Below, one piece after another: positions 16,121-26,298 of a stretch of DNA of 64,000 nt. A program made the translations under genes and the position numbers. The notes beneath the pieces were generated by a model. It did not search any database. It was not told the DNA's origin and saw only the letters and a program-made list of their open reading frames with translations. Each line of letters begins with the position of its first letter. The first letter of the stretch is position 1. Origin of the DNA: a virus. The stretch spans positions 1-64,000 of the IMG/VR virus record IMGVR_UViG_3300045936_000212; one strand, 5' to 3'.

Positions 16121-19100
16121 ATGGCAACTCCCCTCTCCATATCCCTCAAAGTCGTCGGCCTGGATCAAGCCAAGGCCGATCTGAGGACGTTTGCCGAAGC
16201 CGGTAAGCGGACTTTTGACGAGATCGAGGCCGAAGCCAAGAAAATTGGCGAGGCCGCGTCCAACAGCGACAGGTCGCTGCAGGCGCTGGCGAACCGGCTG
16301 CGCCAGACCTCGGCGGCGATCGACCCGGTCACCGCCAGCGCGATCAAGCTGCGCGAGAGCCTCGTCGATGTGCAGCGCGGCTTGCAGGCCAACCTGATCT
16401 CGACCGAGCAAGCGGCGCGGATGACGGAATTTCACCGTCAGAAGCATGAGGATTTTGTCCAGACCGTCACCAAATCGGTCTCGGCGCTGACCCGCATGAG
16501 CGGCGAACTGCGCGAATTCGGCACGGTCGGCCGCCAGTCATTTGAACAGATTTCGGCAGCGGCGAAGGGGCTGGCCGGGACCGCTCTCACCACTGAAGAC
16601 GCTCTGACCAAGGCGATGACGGTGGTCAGGGGGCTCGCGGCGGAAATGAACCCCGCTGCGGCAGCCGCGCTAAAGCTGCGCGAGCAGTTGGCCGCCATTG
16701 CGACGGTTGAAGCCAGCGGGAATATCTCGCCGGAAGTCGCCGCCGGGCTACGCCAGCAGCTCCAGCTTGCGCGCGAACTGGCAGACCAAGAGGCGGCGCT
16801 CGCAACGCAGCGGCAGGCGGCAGCCCTTATCCAGAAACAGGTAACTGCCGAGGCCACCGCGGCCGAACAGCGGGCGGCAACCGCGACACAAGTCCATTCT
16901 GCGGAGGTGGCGGCGGCGGCGCGGACAGCGGCGACCGCTCAGAAGGCCGCCGCGCAGGAAACCGCTGCGGTCATCAAGACGGCCGAAGAGCAGGCGGCGA
17001 CCGCTTGGAGAGTGCACTACGCGGAGGTGGCGGCGCAGGCGCGGGCGGCGGCTGCGGCTCAGCAGGCGGCAGCGCAGTCGGCAGCGCTCGTCGAGAAGGC
17101 GACAGCCCTTATCCAGAAACAAGCCGCCGACGAAGCCAAGAAAGCCGAAGAGCAGGCGACAACCGCGTCGAGGGTACATTACGCGGAAGTAGCGGCGCGG
17201 GCGCGGCTGGCCGGCGAAGCGGTAAAGGGGACGGCGCAGCAGACGACGATTTCGGCCGCCCAGGCCCGCTTCGCGGTGCAGCAATTTGGTTTCCAGATCA
17301 ACGACGTCGCGACACAGTTAGCGTCTGGCGCCAACCCATTCAGAGTAGCGACGCAGCAGGCTGGTCAGTTTGTCCAGGCCTTCCAAGTTGGGGGTGGACC
17401 GGCTGCCGTGCTGCGCGGTTTTGTGGTTGAACTCAAGAGCCTGATTTCACCGACCACCGTTGCTATCGCGGGGTTGGCCGCGCTGGGCGTGGGTTTTATT
17501 GCGCTGGTGGCGAGGTCGACAGCTGCGGACGCGGCGATGCGACAGTTCGCCGTAACGCTCGAAGCAATGAACCTGACCGCCAAAGCCACGCCCGCGGGGC
17601 TTGAGGCGGTGTCGCATTCTTTTCTTGACCTGGGTATTTCGGTCAGCGAGGCGCGCACTCAGCTGAACCAACTCGCTACGAGCGGCCTCGATCCACAACG
17701 ATGGCAAGCGATAATCAGGGCCGCAGCCAATTTGCAGACTGTATTTGGCGGCGATCAGTTTCAGAATCTCAAAAACGCCTTTGCCGGCGGCGTCGAGAGT
17801 GCGAGCACCTACGCGCTTAAGCTCCGCTTGATAACCACTGACCAGGCCGCCTATGCGCGGCAACTCGTATTAAGCGGGGACGCCGGCAAGGCGCTGGACT
17901 TTATACTACAACAGGTGACGGCACGCTCTGACGATTGGAATAAGCGAGCGTTGAGCCCACTCGGGCAAGCTCTGCGTGACTTGAACGTCGCTTACGACAA
18001 ATTTGTCACGACCCTCTCAAAGAGCGATGCCATTAGAGGAGTGGTCGAGCAAACGACCGCCCTTGTGCGGGTAATCGAGGACCTGTTCAAAAAAGAACCG
18101 CCAAAGTGGTTCAGGGTTCTTTTTATGGATGAGGCGGTCCCCGGCCTGGGTAACATCGTGACCCAACTGCTGCGGATGCAGGGTATCCCGGTCACGGGCT
18201 CGGGGCCTGGCGGCATCAGCGGGCCGGCTCCGGCTGCGGGCGGGGCGGCTTCTGGCGCGGGGGCTGGCCCGCTTAGTGTGACCATAACTAAGAGCCCATC
18301 GGCAGTCGCCGGCCTCGACCCCACCCTCCAATTTGCTTTGCGCGATATGTTCGCGGCGGCTGCCGAGAGTGGCATAACCCTCGGCATCGGCAGCGGATTT
18401 CGGACTTTTGAGCAGCAAACCAAACTATACAACGAGGCCATCGCGAAATACGGTTCGGCGAATATCCCCGGGCATCAAGTCGCATATCCTGGGACGTCGA
18501 TGCATGAGAAAGGGCTAGCTGCCGATCTGACGGCCAGCGGTACCACAATTCGTGCGGGCAGTCCGGAGGCCCGCTGGCTTGCGGCAAATGCATCAACTTT
18601 TGGTATTAGCTTTCCGGTGCGAGGCGAGCCCTGGCATGCCCAACTCGCTGGCGACGTAGTACCCGCAGGTGGCCGCACCGGCCTGCTAACAGCTGTCGGG
18701 GAGCAAGACCCGACAAAGATCGACGCGGTCAATAAGCTGATTGAAGCGGAAACACGGCGGGCCAATGCCCTCAGAGGGATGGGGCAGGTCCTTACTGAGA
18801 ACGAAGTTCGTGAGCGCGCTGCTACAATCGCATTGGAGAATGAACTAACAGTAGAACAGAAAGCCCGTGTCGAAGCTGCCCTGCTGGCGAATTCTCGCGC
18901 CACCTTTAATAATGAACTGGACAACAGCAACAAGCTGCTCAATCAGGAAATCAGCGGCCAGCAGTCAATCGTTCAGGCATACCAAGCCAGCTCCCTTGCG
19001 GGTAAGGTTCGTGAAACGCAATTCAAGGCAGAAACAGAGGCTCTGCGTTTATTCGGCACGACCGATAGCGCGGTGGCAAAGCAGTTTATAGAAAATCGCA

Positions 19101-22100
19101 CCAAGCAAAATCTCGCGCTGGAGAAGGCTTCCGAACAGCTTAAAAGCGCGCAGGAAATCCTGGCCGGCCGCGACACCCAGGCGCAGCTACAGCTGCAGAT
19201 GAATCTCGTCGGTCAGACCAGCGAAGAGATTCAACGCCAGGTCACTATTCTGCAAGAGAAGCAGAGGATCGAACGGGAGTTTCCTCTGCTGTCGGAAGCC
19301 GAGAAGGCGGCAAAGCTCAAAGTTACGGAGGAGATAGCCAATCAGACCAAACTGCTCGCGGACATGAACCGCGAGCAGCAGCGCATCGACGGCCTCTATC
19401 GGCAGATTGGCGACACCATCGTCAACACGCTGGGCCAGGCGCTCGACTCCGTCTTCGACCCCAAGAAGCCGATGGATTGGGGCAAGTCGATCAAGAACAT
19501 GCTTTCCTCGCTGGTCGGCACGATCGGCCGCGAGATGTTGTTCAAGCCGCTGACCGGCTCGATCCTCTCGACGCTCGGCGCCTCGCCCTCGACGGTACAG
19601 CAGTACGGCACGCTCGGCGGCAGCGGCGGCCTGTTCGGCAACATCGGTTCCCTGGGGTCGACAGGCTCTTTTCTGAAAAGCATTTTGCCCGAAAGCTGGT
19701 TCAGCGGCGGTGGGCTGTTCTCCAATATTGGCAGTTCGCTCGGGTTCGCCTCGACGGCCCCGGTCAGCAGCGTCTTTGGTATCGAATCATCGACCCTGAG
19801 TTCGCTCGGGCTGACCGGCAACATGGCGGTGCCTGGCAGCGTCTTTGGCATGACGAGCCTGGGCAGTGCCCTCGGCAGCGTCGGTGCCGGGTTTACCGCA
19901 GGGACGATGATCAACAGCCTGGTCGGTGGCAAATCGACCGGCGGCATGATCGGCAGTGGTGTCGGCTCTATCGCCGGCATGGCGATTGGTTCGCTTATTG
20001 GTATGCCGTTCCTTGGCGCGCTCCTAGGCGGGGTTGGTGGCGGGCTATTCGGCGGCATGTTCGGCAACAACCGGCCGCGCAACCAGTCGGCCGGGTTCTC
20101 GACCGATGTTTCGACTTTCCAGATCCAGTCCGGCTTTGCCGGGGGCAACCAGCAGATCGACCAGGCGGTCCTCGAAGCCGGGCAGAAGCTGCAGGGCTAC
20201 CTCGACCTGCTGAAGACGACCGGCGGCGCGCTCTCCGGCCAGCTTCTGCTGCAGCATGGCGTCAACACCGGGGTGACCCTCGATTACTCGGGCGTCCCCG
20301 GCTACGGCAGCGGGCGGCTCTCGCTCGGCCAGGATCCGACCAAGGCGGTCGGCGATGTCGCGCTCGTCCTGGCGAAAACCATGACCGGGGTCAGCGACAC
20401 GTTCAAGTCGGTGATGGACTCGGTCAGCGACCCCGCCAAGCTGGAGCGGGCGATTGCCTTCGCCAAGGCCTATGAGGCGATCGACGAAGCCGCCGAGGAC
20501 GCCTTCGCCTCGATCGAAGACGCCACCAAGCGGATGGGCCCCTACCGCGTGGCCATCGACGAGATCAATGCCACCTTCGCCGATCTGACCGAGCAGGCGA
20601 AGGAATTTGGGCAGGCCATCCCGCCGATCACCGCAGCGCTCGATGAAGCCATCAGCCGGCTCCGAGGTGACTTCAAGGACTCGCTGCAGCGCGCCCTCAA
20701 CGAGGCGACCGGCGCGGGCTTCATCAACACGATCAAGGACATTTGGGATCAGTATCTCGCCTCGATCACCGACAGCCAGGCGATCGGCCTCGGCTCGGAT
20801 CGCGCCACCCAGGATCTTCTGGGGCAGGTGGCGACCAATCAGATCCGGCAGGTGCTGGAGGGGTTGTCGGTCGCCGAACTCGACACGGTCATCGCCGAGT
20901 TCACCGGCCTCAACGATATCATCGTCGAACTGGCCCAGACCGCGAAGCTGACGACCGACGAGGTCGATCAGCTGGCGAGCCAGCTCGCGCAGATCCGGCT
21001 CGATATCCAACGGTTCGTCGACAGCATCCGGGGCACCGCCGGGCCGGGCGCATCGCCCGAGCAGGCCTACTACGCCTCGGTTGCGCAGTGGGGCACGCAG
21101 TACGACCTCGCCTCGCGCGGCGACATGAACGCGCTGCAGAACATCACTGGCTACGCGCAGCAGTACATCGACGCGATCAGCGGGTACTTCGGCTCGTCGC
21201 AGGCCGGGCAGGTCGAGATCGACCGGATCCTGGCGAACCTCGAGGCGCTGGCGCCGACGACGATCCAAGATCCGGTGGTGCAGGCGATCACGGTGCTAAC
21301 CGAGGCGGTGACCACCGGCACCACGACGGTGACATCGGCGATCGAGGCGATCCCGACATCGCTACAGGTGATCCTCGACGCCAACACGCTGGCGGCGACC
21401 CAGGCGATCTACGCCAACAATTCGCTGCTGGAGCAGCTGCGGACCGATGTCAACGCGAGCGCCGAGACCGCCAAGACGGCGATCGACACGCAAATCCAGC
21501 AGCTCATCACCGACATCACGGTGCAGACCTCGAGCCTGATCGGCCAGGGCATCCTGAATACCCAATCGCTGATCGACGCCAATAACACCGGGTTTGCCGA
21601 TGTGACGGCGCAGTATCAGGCCGAGACCGACCGGCTGATCGCATCCGGCGCCGCCACAACCGCCCAATTGCAAGAACTGAACACGCAGACCGCGACCGAC
21701 ATCATCAACGAGGCCGGGATCAACGCCGACGACATCATCGCCGAGAGCAACCAGCGGCTCGACGATGCGCTCTCGAAATACGACGAGACGATCGAAGGCA
21801 TCGGCGATGTCTCGACCGACGCCCAAGGCATCATCACGGCGGTCAACGCGACCGGCACCCTTCTGGCGCCGCTAATTACCGCTGTCGGCACCGATGTGGT
21901 GGCGGAACTCGGCGATGGTCCCAACAGTGTGGTCGGCTCGATCGTGAGCGAGCTCGCCGCCGTCTCGGGCTACCAGATCAGGGACCGCGGGTTCAATACC
22001 GGCCTGCTGATCGAGGCCATCGGCCTGGTCGGCGACGAGGTCAACGCCGCCGCGCTCGTCTACTCGAACAATGAAATAAGCAAGATGGGGACGGTGGAGA

Positions 22101-22492
22101 CAAACCTCCTGTCGAGCCTCAGTTTCAACTTTATCGCCGTCCTCAACGCGCTGAACTCGATCAGCGGCTACCTGCTCACCACCGACGCGACCAATTCGCT
22201 CGCCATCGCCAATGCCGTCATCGGGGGCTTCAACAACGAAGCGACGGCGATGCTGACCTATGCCAATGGCGAGCAGGCGTTGCTTGGGCAGATCAACACA
22301 ACCCTCGGCGGCGCGAACGGCGTCTACCAGACCAACCACTGGCTTTACCTGATCCAATACGATCAGAACTATTTCGGCTGGGAGCATATGCGGCGGTTCG
22401 ACCGGATGATCGAGCTTCTGGTCTCGATCGACACGAACCTTAAGCTCTCGCTGACGGCGCCCGTTCAGCAATGGCCAGCCTATGGCATGTAG
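16121..22492 (+). CDS. Tape measure protein with internal M15 peptidase domain
   Basis: 2123 residues. The N-terminus is coiled-coil with three related blocks of the VHYAEVAAQARAAA type (about residues 255-365). A hydrophobic segment AIAGLAALGVGFIALVA lies near residues 445-465. Residues about 720-845 form a VanY-type D-Ala-D-Ala peptidase: SMHEKGLAAD with His795 and Asp802, and EPWH with His839, all zinc ligands present. A Gly-rich hydrophobic region (about 1270-1315) and a long helical, Thr/Ala-rich C-terminus follow. It sets tail length and should open peptidoglycan during DNA entry. It starts 104 bases beyond the antisense gene's start. Confidence 0.92.
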   Translation: MATPLSISLKVVGLDQAKADLRTFAEAGKRTFDEIEAEAKKIGEAASNSDRSLQALANRLRQTSAAIDPVTASAIKLRESLVDVQRGLQANLISTEQAARMTEFHRQKHEDFVQTVTKSVSALTRMSGELREFGTVGRQSFEQISAAAKGLAGTALTTEDALTKAMTVVRGLAAEMNPAAAAALKLREQLAAIATVEASGNISPEVAAGLRQQLQLARELADQEAALATQRQAAALIQKQVTAEATAAEQRAATATQVHSAEVAAAARTAATAQKAAAQETAAVIKTAEEQAATAWRVHYAEVAAQARAAAAAQQAAAQSAALVEKATALIQKQAADEAKKAEEQATTASRVHYAEVAARARLAGEAVKGTAQQTTISAAQARFAVQQFGFQINDVATQLASGANPFRVATQQAGQFVQAFQVGGGPAAVLRGFVVELKSLISPTTVAIAGLAALGVGFIALVARSTAADAAMRQFAVTLEAMNLTAKATPAGLEAVSHSFLDLGISVSEARTQLNQLATSGLDPQRWQAIIRAAANLQTVFGGDQFQNLKNAFAGGVESASTYALKLRLITTDQAAYARQLVLSGDAGKALDFILQQVTARSDDWNKRALSPLGQALRDLNVAYDKFVTTLSKSDAIRGVVEQTTALVRVIEDLFKKEPPKWFRVLFMDEAVPGLGNIVTQLLRMQGIPVTGSGPGGISGPAPAAGGAASGAGAGPLSVTITKSPSAVAGLDPTLQFALRDMFAAAAESGITLGIGSGFRTFEQQTKLYNEAIAKYGSANIPGHQVAYPGTSMHEKGLAADLTASGTTIRAGSPEARWLAANASTFGISFPVRGEPWHAQLAGDVVPAGGRTGLLTAVGEQDPTKIDAVNKLIEAETRRANALRGMGQVLTENEVRERAATIALENELTVEQKARVEAALLANSRATFNNELDNSNKLLNQEISGQQSIVQAYQASSLAGKVRETQFKAETEALRLFGTTDSAVAKQFIENRTKQNLALEKASEQLKSAQEILAGRDTQAQLQLQMNLVGQTSEEIQRQVTILQEKQRIEREFPLLSEAEKAAKLKVTEEIANQTKLLADMNREQQRIDGLYRQIGDTIVNTLGQALDSVFDPKKPMDWGKSIKNMLSSLVGTIGREMLFKPLTGSILSTLGASPSTVQQYGTLGGSGGLFGNIGSLGSTGSFLKSILPESWFSGGGLFSNIGSSLGFASTAPVSSVFGIESSTLSSLGLTGNMAVPGSVFGMTSLGSALGSVGAGFTAGTMINSLVGGKSTGGMIGSGVGSIAGMAIGSLIGMPFLGALLGGVGGGLFGGMFGNNRPRNQSAGFSTDVSTFQIQSGFAGGNQQIDQAVLEAGQKLQGYLDLLKTTGGALSGQLLLQHGVNTGVTLDYSGVPGYGSGRLSLGQDPTKAVGDVALVLAKTMTGVSDTFKSVMDSVSDPAKLERAIAFAKAYEAIDEAAEDAFASIEDATKRMGPYRVAIDEINATFADLTEQAKEFGQAIPPITAALDEAISRLRGDFKDSLQRALNEATGAGFINTIKDIWDQYLASITDSQAIGLGSDRATQDLLGQVATNQIRQVLEGLSVAELDTVIAEFTGLNDIIVELAQTAKLTTDEVDQLASQLAQIRLDIQRFVDSIRGTAGPGASPEQAYYASVAQWGTQYDLASRGDMNALQNITGYAQQYIDAISGYFGSSQAGQVEIDRILANLEALAPTTIQDPVVQAITVLTEAVTTGTTTVTSAIEAIPTSLQVILDANTLAATQAIYANNSLLEQLRTDVNASAETAKTAIDTQIQQLITDITVQTSSLIGQGILNTQSLIDANNTGFADVTAQYQAETDRLIASGAATTAQLQELNTQTATDIINEAGINADDIIAESNQRLDDALSKYDETIEGIGDVSTDAQGIITAVNATGTLLAPLITAVGTDVVAELGDGPNSVVGSIVSELAAVSGYQIRDRGFNTGLLIEAIGLVGDEVNAAALVYSNNEISKMGTVETNLLSSLSFNFIAVLNALNSISGYLLTTDATNSLAIANAVIGGFNNEATAMLTYANGEQALLGQINTTLGGANGVYQTNHWLYLIQYDQNYFGWEHMRRFDRMIELLVSIDTNLKLSLTAPVQQWPAYGM

Positions 22493-22501
22493 GGCCGCAC
22501 C

Positions 22502-25462
22502 GTGACCCCCGAAGCCGAACGGCTACTCCGGAGCGCGACCGTCGATCTCGATTTCGAGCGCGCCGCCTATCGCAACGGCAGCAGCAATGGCGACATCCTC
22601 ACCGACTTTGTGACCACGACCCGCGCCTCGGTGGGGTACGCCGAAAACACGGCGGGCGTCTGGGCGGCGTTCGGAACCAACGTGCCGCGGCGCACCGACA
22701 AAGGGCTGCTCGTCGAGGAAGCGCGGACCAACGGGATCAGAAACAACTCGATGCAGGGTGCGGTCGCCGGCACCCCGGGCACGATCCCGACCAATTGGGC
22801 ACAAAACATCGGTGCCGGCATCACCCGCACCATCGTCGGGACCGGCACTTCTCTTGGCATAAACTACATCGACGTGCGCTATGCCGGCACGCTGAGCGCC
22901 GGCACTCAGGTCGTAGCTCTGTTTTTCGACAGCACCACCGGGATCGCGGCGACGACCGGGCAGATTTGGACTTTGAGCGGCTTTGTCGCCCTGGTCGGCG
23001 GCAGCGTCGCCAATCTGACAGCGGTCACTTATGGATGGAATGAAAACACCAGCGGTGGCGCCTTCGTCAGCAACAAGACCGGGCCGAACTTCAGGACATC
23101 GCTGACGGCGTCGTTGCAGCGGGGTTCGTACAGCACGGCCAACACCGGCGGCGGCACCGTCGCAGCCGTGATGCCGTGGATCCAGATCACTGCGCCGACG
23201 AGCACAGTGGTCGATGTGACCCTGCGGATCGGCTGGCCCCAGATGGAGCTCGGCACCTGGGCGACCTCGCCGATCCGCACGACCACCGCGGCGGTAACGC
23301 GCGCCGCCGAGGTCGTCACGCTGACCACACCTCCGACGTTTGGTGCTTCGTTTTCGATGGTTGGCGAGGGAACGCCGCAGGCGCCCAGCGCCTATACCGC
23401 GCAGCAGTACCTATGCCAAGTAGACAACGGAAATAACAACAATCGCGAAACCATCCTGCGTAACAACGGCACCGGCAATGCTTTTGGATATATTGCTTCG
23501 GGGGGTGTCGCGCTCCTCAGCTTGCAGCCGGCCGCATGGGCACAGAACGTCGTTGGCATGTTGGCGGTTGCGGGTGCCGCTAATGACTACGCAACATCGT
23601 TTAACGGCAGTGCACCCCTAATCAGCGCGGTGGCTGGTTCGATGCCGGCCATTTCGACGGTTAGGATCGGTAGCACGCTAAGTGGCGGGCAACCTTGGAA
23701 CGGCTGGATCAACCGGATCGCGATCTGGCCCGAGACGCGGCTCGGCAACACCGATCTCCAGACCGTCACCGGGGCCGCGACCGGCGCCATCACCGAAGCG
23801 ATGTTCACGCTCGATGCGACGCCGCTCGACGTGCCGCTCTACGCGCTCGATAGCGTCGTCGTCAGCCCCTCGGTCATCAGCGCCAGCGACATCCTTGTCG
23901 AACTCGACGCCTACACGCTGCCCTCGGGGCCTATCCGCAAGCTCTATTTCGGCTCGACCGCCTATAGCGATCCAACGGCACCGGGATTTTACGAAGAACG
24001 GATGCAGCAGCCGTTTTCATTCCGGCGCGACATCTTTAGCGGCAACACCACGGGCGGTCCCAGCCGGGTGTCGTTCGGCGAAATGCGGCTGGCGAACGGT
24101 GACGGCGGTCTCGACAACGCCCGCACCGCCTACGCCTTCGCGGGCTGGCCGGCGCGGATGATGATCGGCGATGTCAGGCAGCCCTACGCCACCTGGGAGA
24201 CGCTGATCGCCGGCAAGCCGCAGCAGGCGCTCTTTACGCTCAACGACCTGTCGGTCGTCTTGCGCGACCGGCTGCAGGATTTCGCGTTGACGATCCAGAC
24301 CAACAAGTACAAGGGGGACAACGTCCTCCCCGGCGGTCTGGAGGGGCTGAGCGACATCAAGGATCGCCCAAAGCCGCTGCTGTTCGGGGCGGTGATGAAC
24401 ATCAGCCCGATTTTGGTCAACACCGCCAAATTGATCTGGCAGGTCAACGACGGTCCGGTCGGCATGATCGGCGCCGTCTATGACAAGGGCATCGCGCTCA
24501 CCCAGGATTGGGACTACGCCAACGAGGCGGACATGATCGCCAACGAGCCCTTGCCCGGCACCTACCGGGTGTGGCTCGCGGGCGGCTATTTCCGCCTCGG
24601 TGCCGCGCCGTCCGGCACGATCACCTGCGATGCCCGCGAGTACGTCAGCAACCCGGAATGCACCGCCGCCCAGGTGGCGCTGCGGATCGCCCGCCGGCCA
24701 CCGGAAACCGGCGAGCCGCCGATCATGGACGCCGACATCAACTGGAGCGATGTCGCGCAGCTCGACCGGCTCAACGCGGCGGTCGTCGGCATCTGGCTGT
24801 CGGATGAGACGACCTTTAGTGCGGCGATCGACCTCGTCCTCAGCTCGATCGGGGCCTGGTACGGGTTCGACCGTCTCGGTTTCTTCCGGCTGCAACGGCT
24901 CGATCTGCCGCTGGGGCCGGGCACCGTCACCTTCCGGCGCTTCGGGCCGGATGCCGGTGGCGAAGCCGCGCTTGGCGAGTTCGATCTTCTCAACATCCGC
25001 TTCCTGCCGACCAACGACCCCGATCGCGGCGTCCCGACCGACGAGGTCAAGGTCGACTATGGCCGCAATTACACGGTCCAGACCGGCGACGCGTTGACCG
25101 GCAATGTCAGCACCGAGCGAAAGAACTTTGTCGGGCTGGCAAACCGGACCGCGGTCGCCACCGATCCGACGCTCAAAGACGCATACCCGTCGGCGCTGAA
25201 AAAGCGGGTGCAGACGGTCCTGCTCAACGAGTGGGACGCCACCGCCGAGGCGCAGCGGTTGATCGGCATCTACAGCGACCAGCGCGATTTCATCGAGATC
25301 GACACGCCGATGCTGTCGGATCTGATCCCGATGATCGACATCGGCTCCGAGATCAAGCTGGTCTACCCCCGGTACAACTACGATGTTGGCCGCGTGCTGC
25401 GGGTCATCGGCATGCAATACAACGCGCTGAACCGGACGATGACGATAGGCGCTTGGGGATGA
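22502..25462 (+). CDS. Large tail tip protein with lectin-like N-terminal region
   Basis: 986 residues from a GTG start. Residues 1-420 look like beta-sandwich carbohydrate-binding modules (LDFERAAYRNGSSNGD, LLVEEARTNGIRNNS, SIVRIGSTLSGG-like and WNGWINRIAIWPETRLGNTDL). Residues about 450-986 resemble tail-hub proteins (RMQQPFSFRRDIFSGNT, TWETLIAGKPQQALF, LKVDYGRNYTVQTGD). It probably combines hub and receptor binding. It follows the tape measure as usual for tail-tip genes and overlaps the next gene as ATGA. Lectin assignment is by pattern only. Confidence 0.72.
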   Translation: MTPEAERLLRSATVDLDFERAAYRNGSSNGDILTDFVTTTRASVGYAENTAGVWAAFGTNVPRRTDKGLLVEEARTNGIRNNSMQGAVAGTPGTIPTNWAQNIGAGITRTIVGTGTSLGINYIDVRYAGTLSAGTQVVALFFDSTTGIAATTGQIWTLSGFVALVGGSVANLTAVTYGWNENTSGGAFVSNKTGPNFRTSLTASLQRGSYSTANTGGGTVAAVMPWIQITAPTSTVVDVTLRIGWPQMELGTWATSPIRTTTAAVTRAAEVVTLTTPPTFGASFSMVGEGTPQAPSAYTAQQYLCQVDNGNNNNRETILRNNGTGNAFGYIASGGVALLSLQPAAWAQNVVGMLAVAGAANDYATSFNGSAPLISAVAGSMPAISTVRIGSTLSGGQPWNGWINRIAIWPETRLGNTDLQTVTGAATGAITEAMFTLDATPLDVPLYALDSVVVSPSVISASDILVELDAYTLPSGPIRKLYFGSTAYSDPTAPGFYEERMQQPFSFRRDIFSGNTTGGPSRVSFGEMRLANGDGGLDNARTAYAFAGWPARMMIGDVRQPYATWETLIAGKPQQALFTLNDLSVVLRDRLQDFALTIQTNKYKGDNVLPGGLEGLSDIKDRPKPLLFGAVMNISPILVNTAKLIWQVNDGPVGMIGAVYDKGIALTQDWDYANEADMIANEPLPGTYRVWLAGGYFRLGAAPSGTITCDAREYVSNPECTAAQVALRIARRPPETGEPPIMDADINWSDVAQLDRLNAAVVGIWLSDETTFSAAIDLVLSSIGAWYGFDRLGFFRLQRLDLPLGPGTVTFRRFGPDAGGEAALGEFDLLNIRFLPTNDPDRGVPTDEVKVDYGRNYTVQTGDALTGNVSTERKNFVGLANRTAVATDPTLKDAYPSALKKRVQTVLLNEWDATAEAQRLIGIYSDQRDFIEIDTPMLSDLIPMIDIGSEIKLVYPRYNYDVGRVLRVIGMQYNALNRTMTIGAWG

Positions 25463-26292
25463 CCAACTGTCTCTTCGGCTTTCCGCGCATGACGCCCTAC
25501 TACACGGCGGCGGGCGGCTCGTGGAATGCCACCTACCCGGTCGCAAACCTCTTGTCGCTGCCGCTGTCGCGGGTGGCGCGCAGCACCAACGCGCTGGTCG
25601 CCAGCACCGTCATCGACCTGACCAGCAGCCCGGCGCAGAGCGCCACGACGGTCTCCTTGGCGCGGCACAATCTCAGCGGCAATGCGCAGATCCGGGTCAA
25701 CTGCTGGGCCGACGCAGCGCGCACCACGCCGACCTTCGTCGGAGGCTATGAGGATGTCTGGCCGACTGCGCTCAAGACGATGACCGCAGCCGAGCGGGCG
25801 AATGCGGTGTGGACATGGTTCAAGCGGTTCTCCGCGACCCCGATCACCTGTGGCGCGATCCGCCTCGAGATCAGCGATGCCGCCAACGCCGCCGGCTACG
25901 TCCAGGCCGGGTTTGCCGAAGTCTGCCAGCACTTCGAGACCAGGTGGAATTTCGAGTGGGGCATGAACTGGGGTTTCACCTTCCGCTCGCAGGTTACTGA
26001 AGCCATAGGCGGGGCGCAGTATGTCGACCGCCGCGCCAAGCCGCGCATCGCCCGCGGCAACTTCCCCTTTGTGACGCGTGATCAGTCGCAGACCAAATTT
26101 TGGGAGATGTGGCGGCAATTGGATCTCGCCGACCCACTGCTGTTCGTGCCGCTCTACGACGAGCCGACGCACTACCCGCGCACCGCCATGCTGGCGCAGC
26201 AACTCGACGCCGGTCCCGCCAGGATGGCGATGCGAGGCGCCGGTACGCTGATCGACAGCGTCCCCTTCTCGCTCCGCGAAATCATCGGGTGA
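25459..26292 (+). CDS. Tail tip / baseplate-associated protein
   Basis: 277 residues, rich in Trp and aromatic residues (VWTWFKRFSATP, RWNFEWGMNWGFTFRS). No named family assigned. The ATG overlaps the previous stop as ATGA, so it is made with the large tip protein and probably binds it. A longer upstream reading is a shadow. Confidence 0.72.
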   Translation: MTNCLFGFPRMTPYYTAAGGSWNATYPVANLLSLPLSRVARSTNALVASTVIDLTSSPAQSATTVSLARHNLSGNAQIRVNCWADAARTTPTFVGGYEDVWPTALKTMTAAERANAVWTWFKRFSATPITCGAIRLEISDAANAAGYVQAGFAEVCQHFETRWNFEWGMNWGFTFRSQVTEAIGGAQYVDRRAKPRIARGNFPFVTRDQSQTKFWEMWRQLDLADPLLFVPLYDEPTHYPRTAMLAQQLDAGPARMAMRGAGTLIDSVPFSLREIIG

Positions 26293-26298
26293 CGACGT

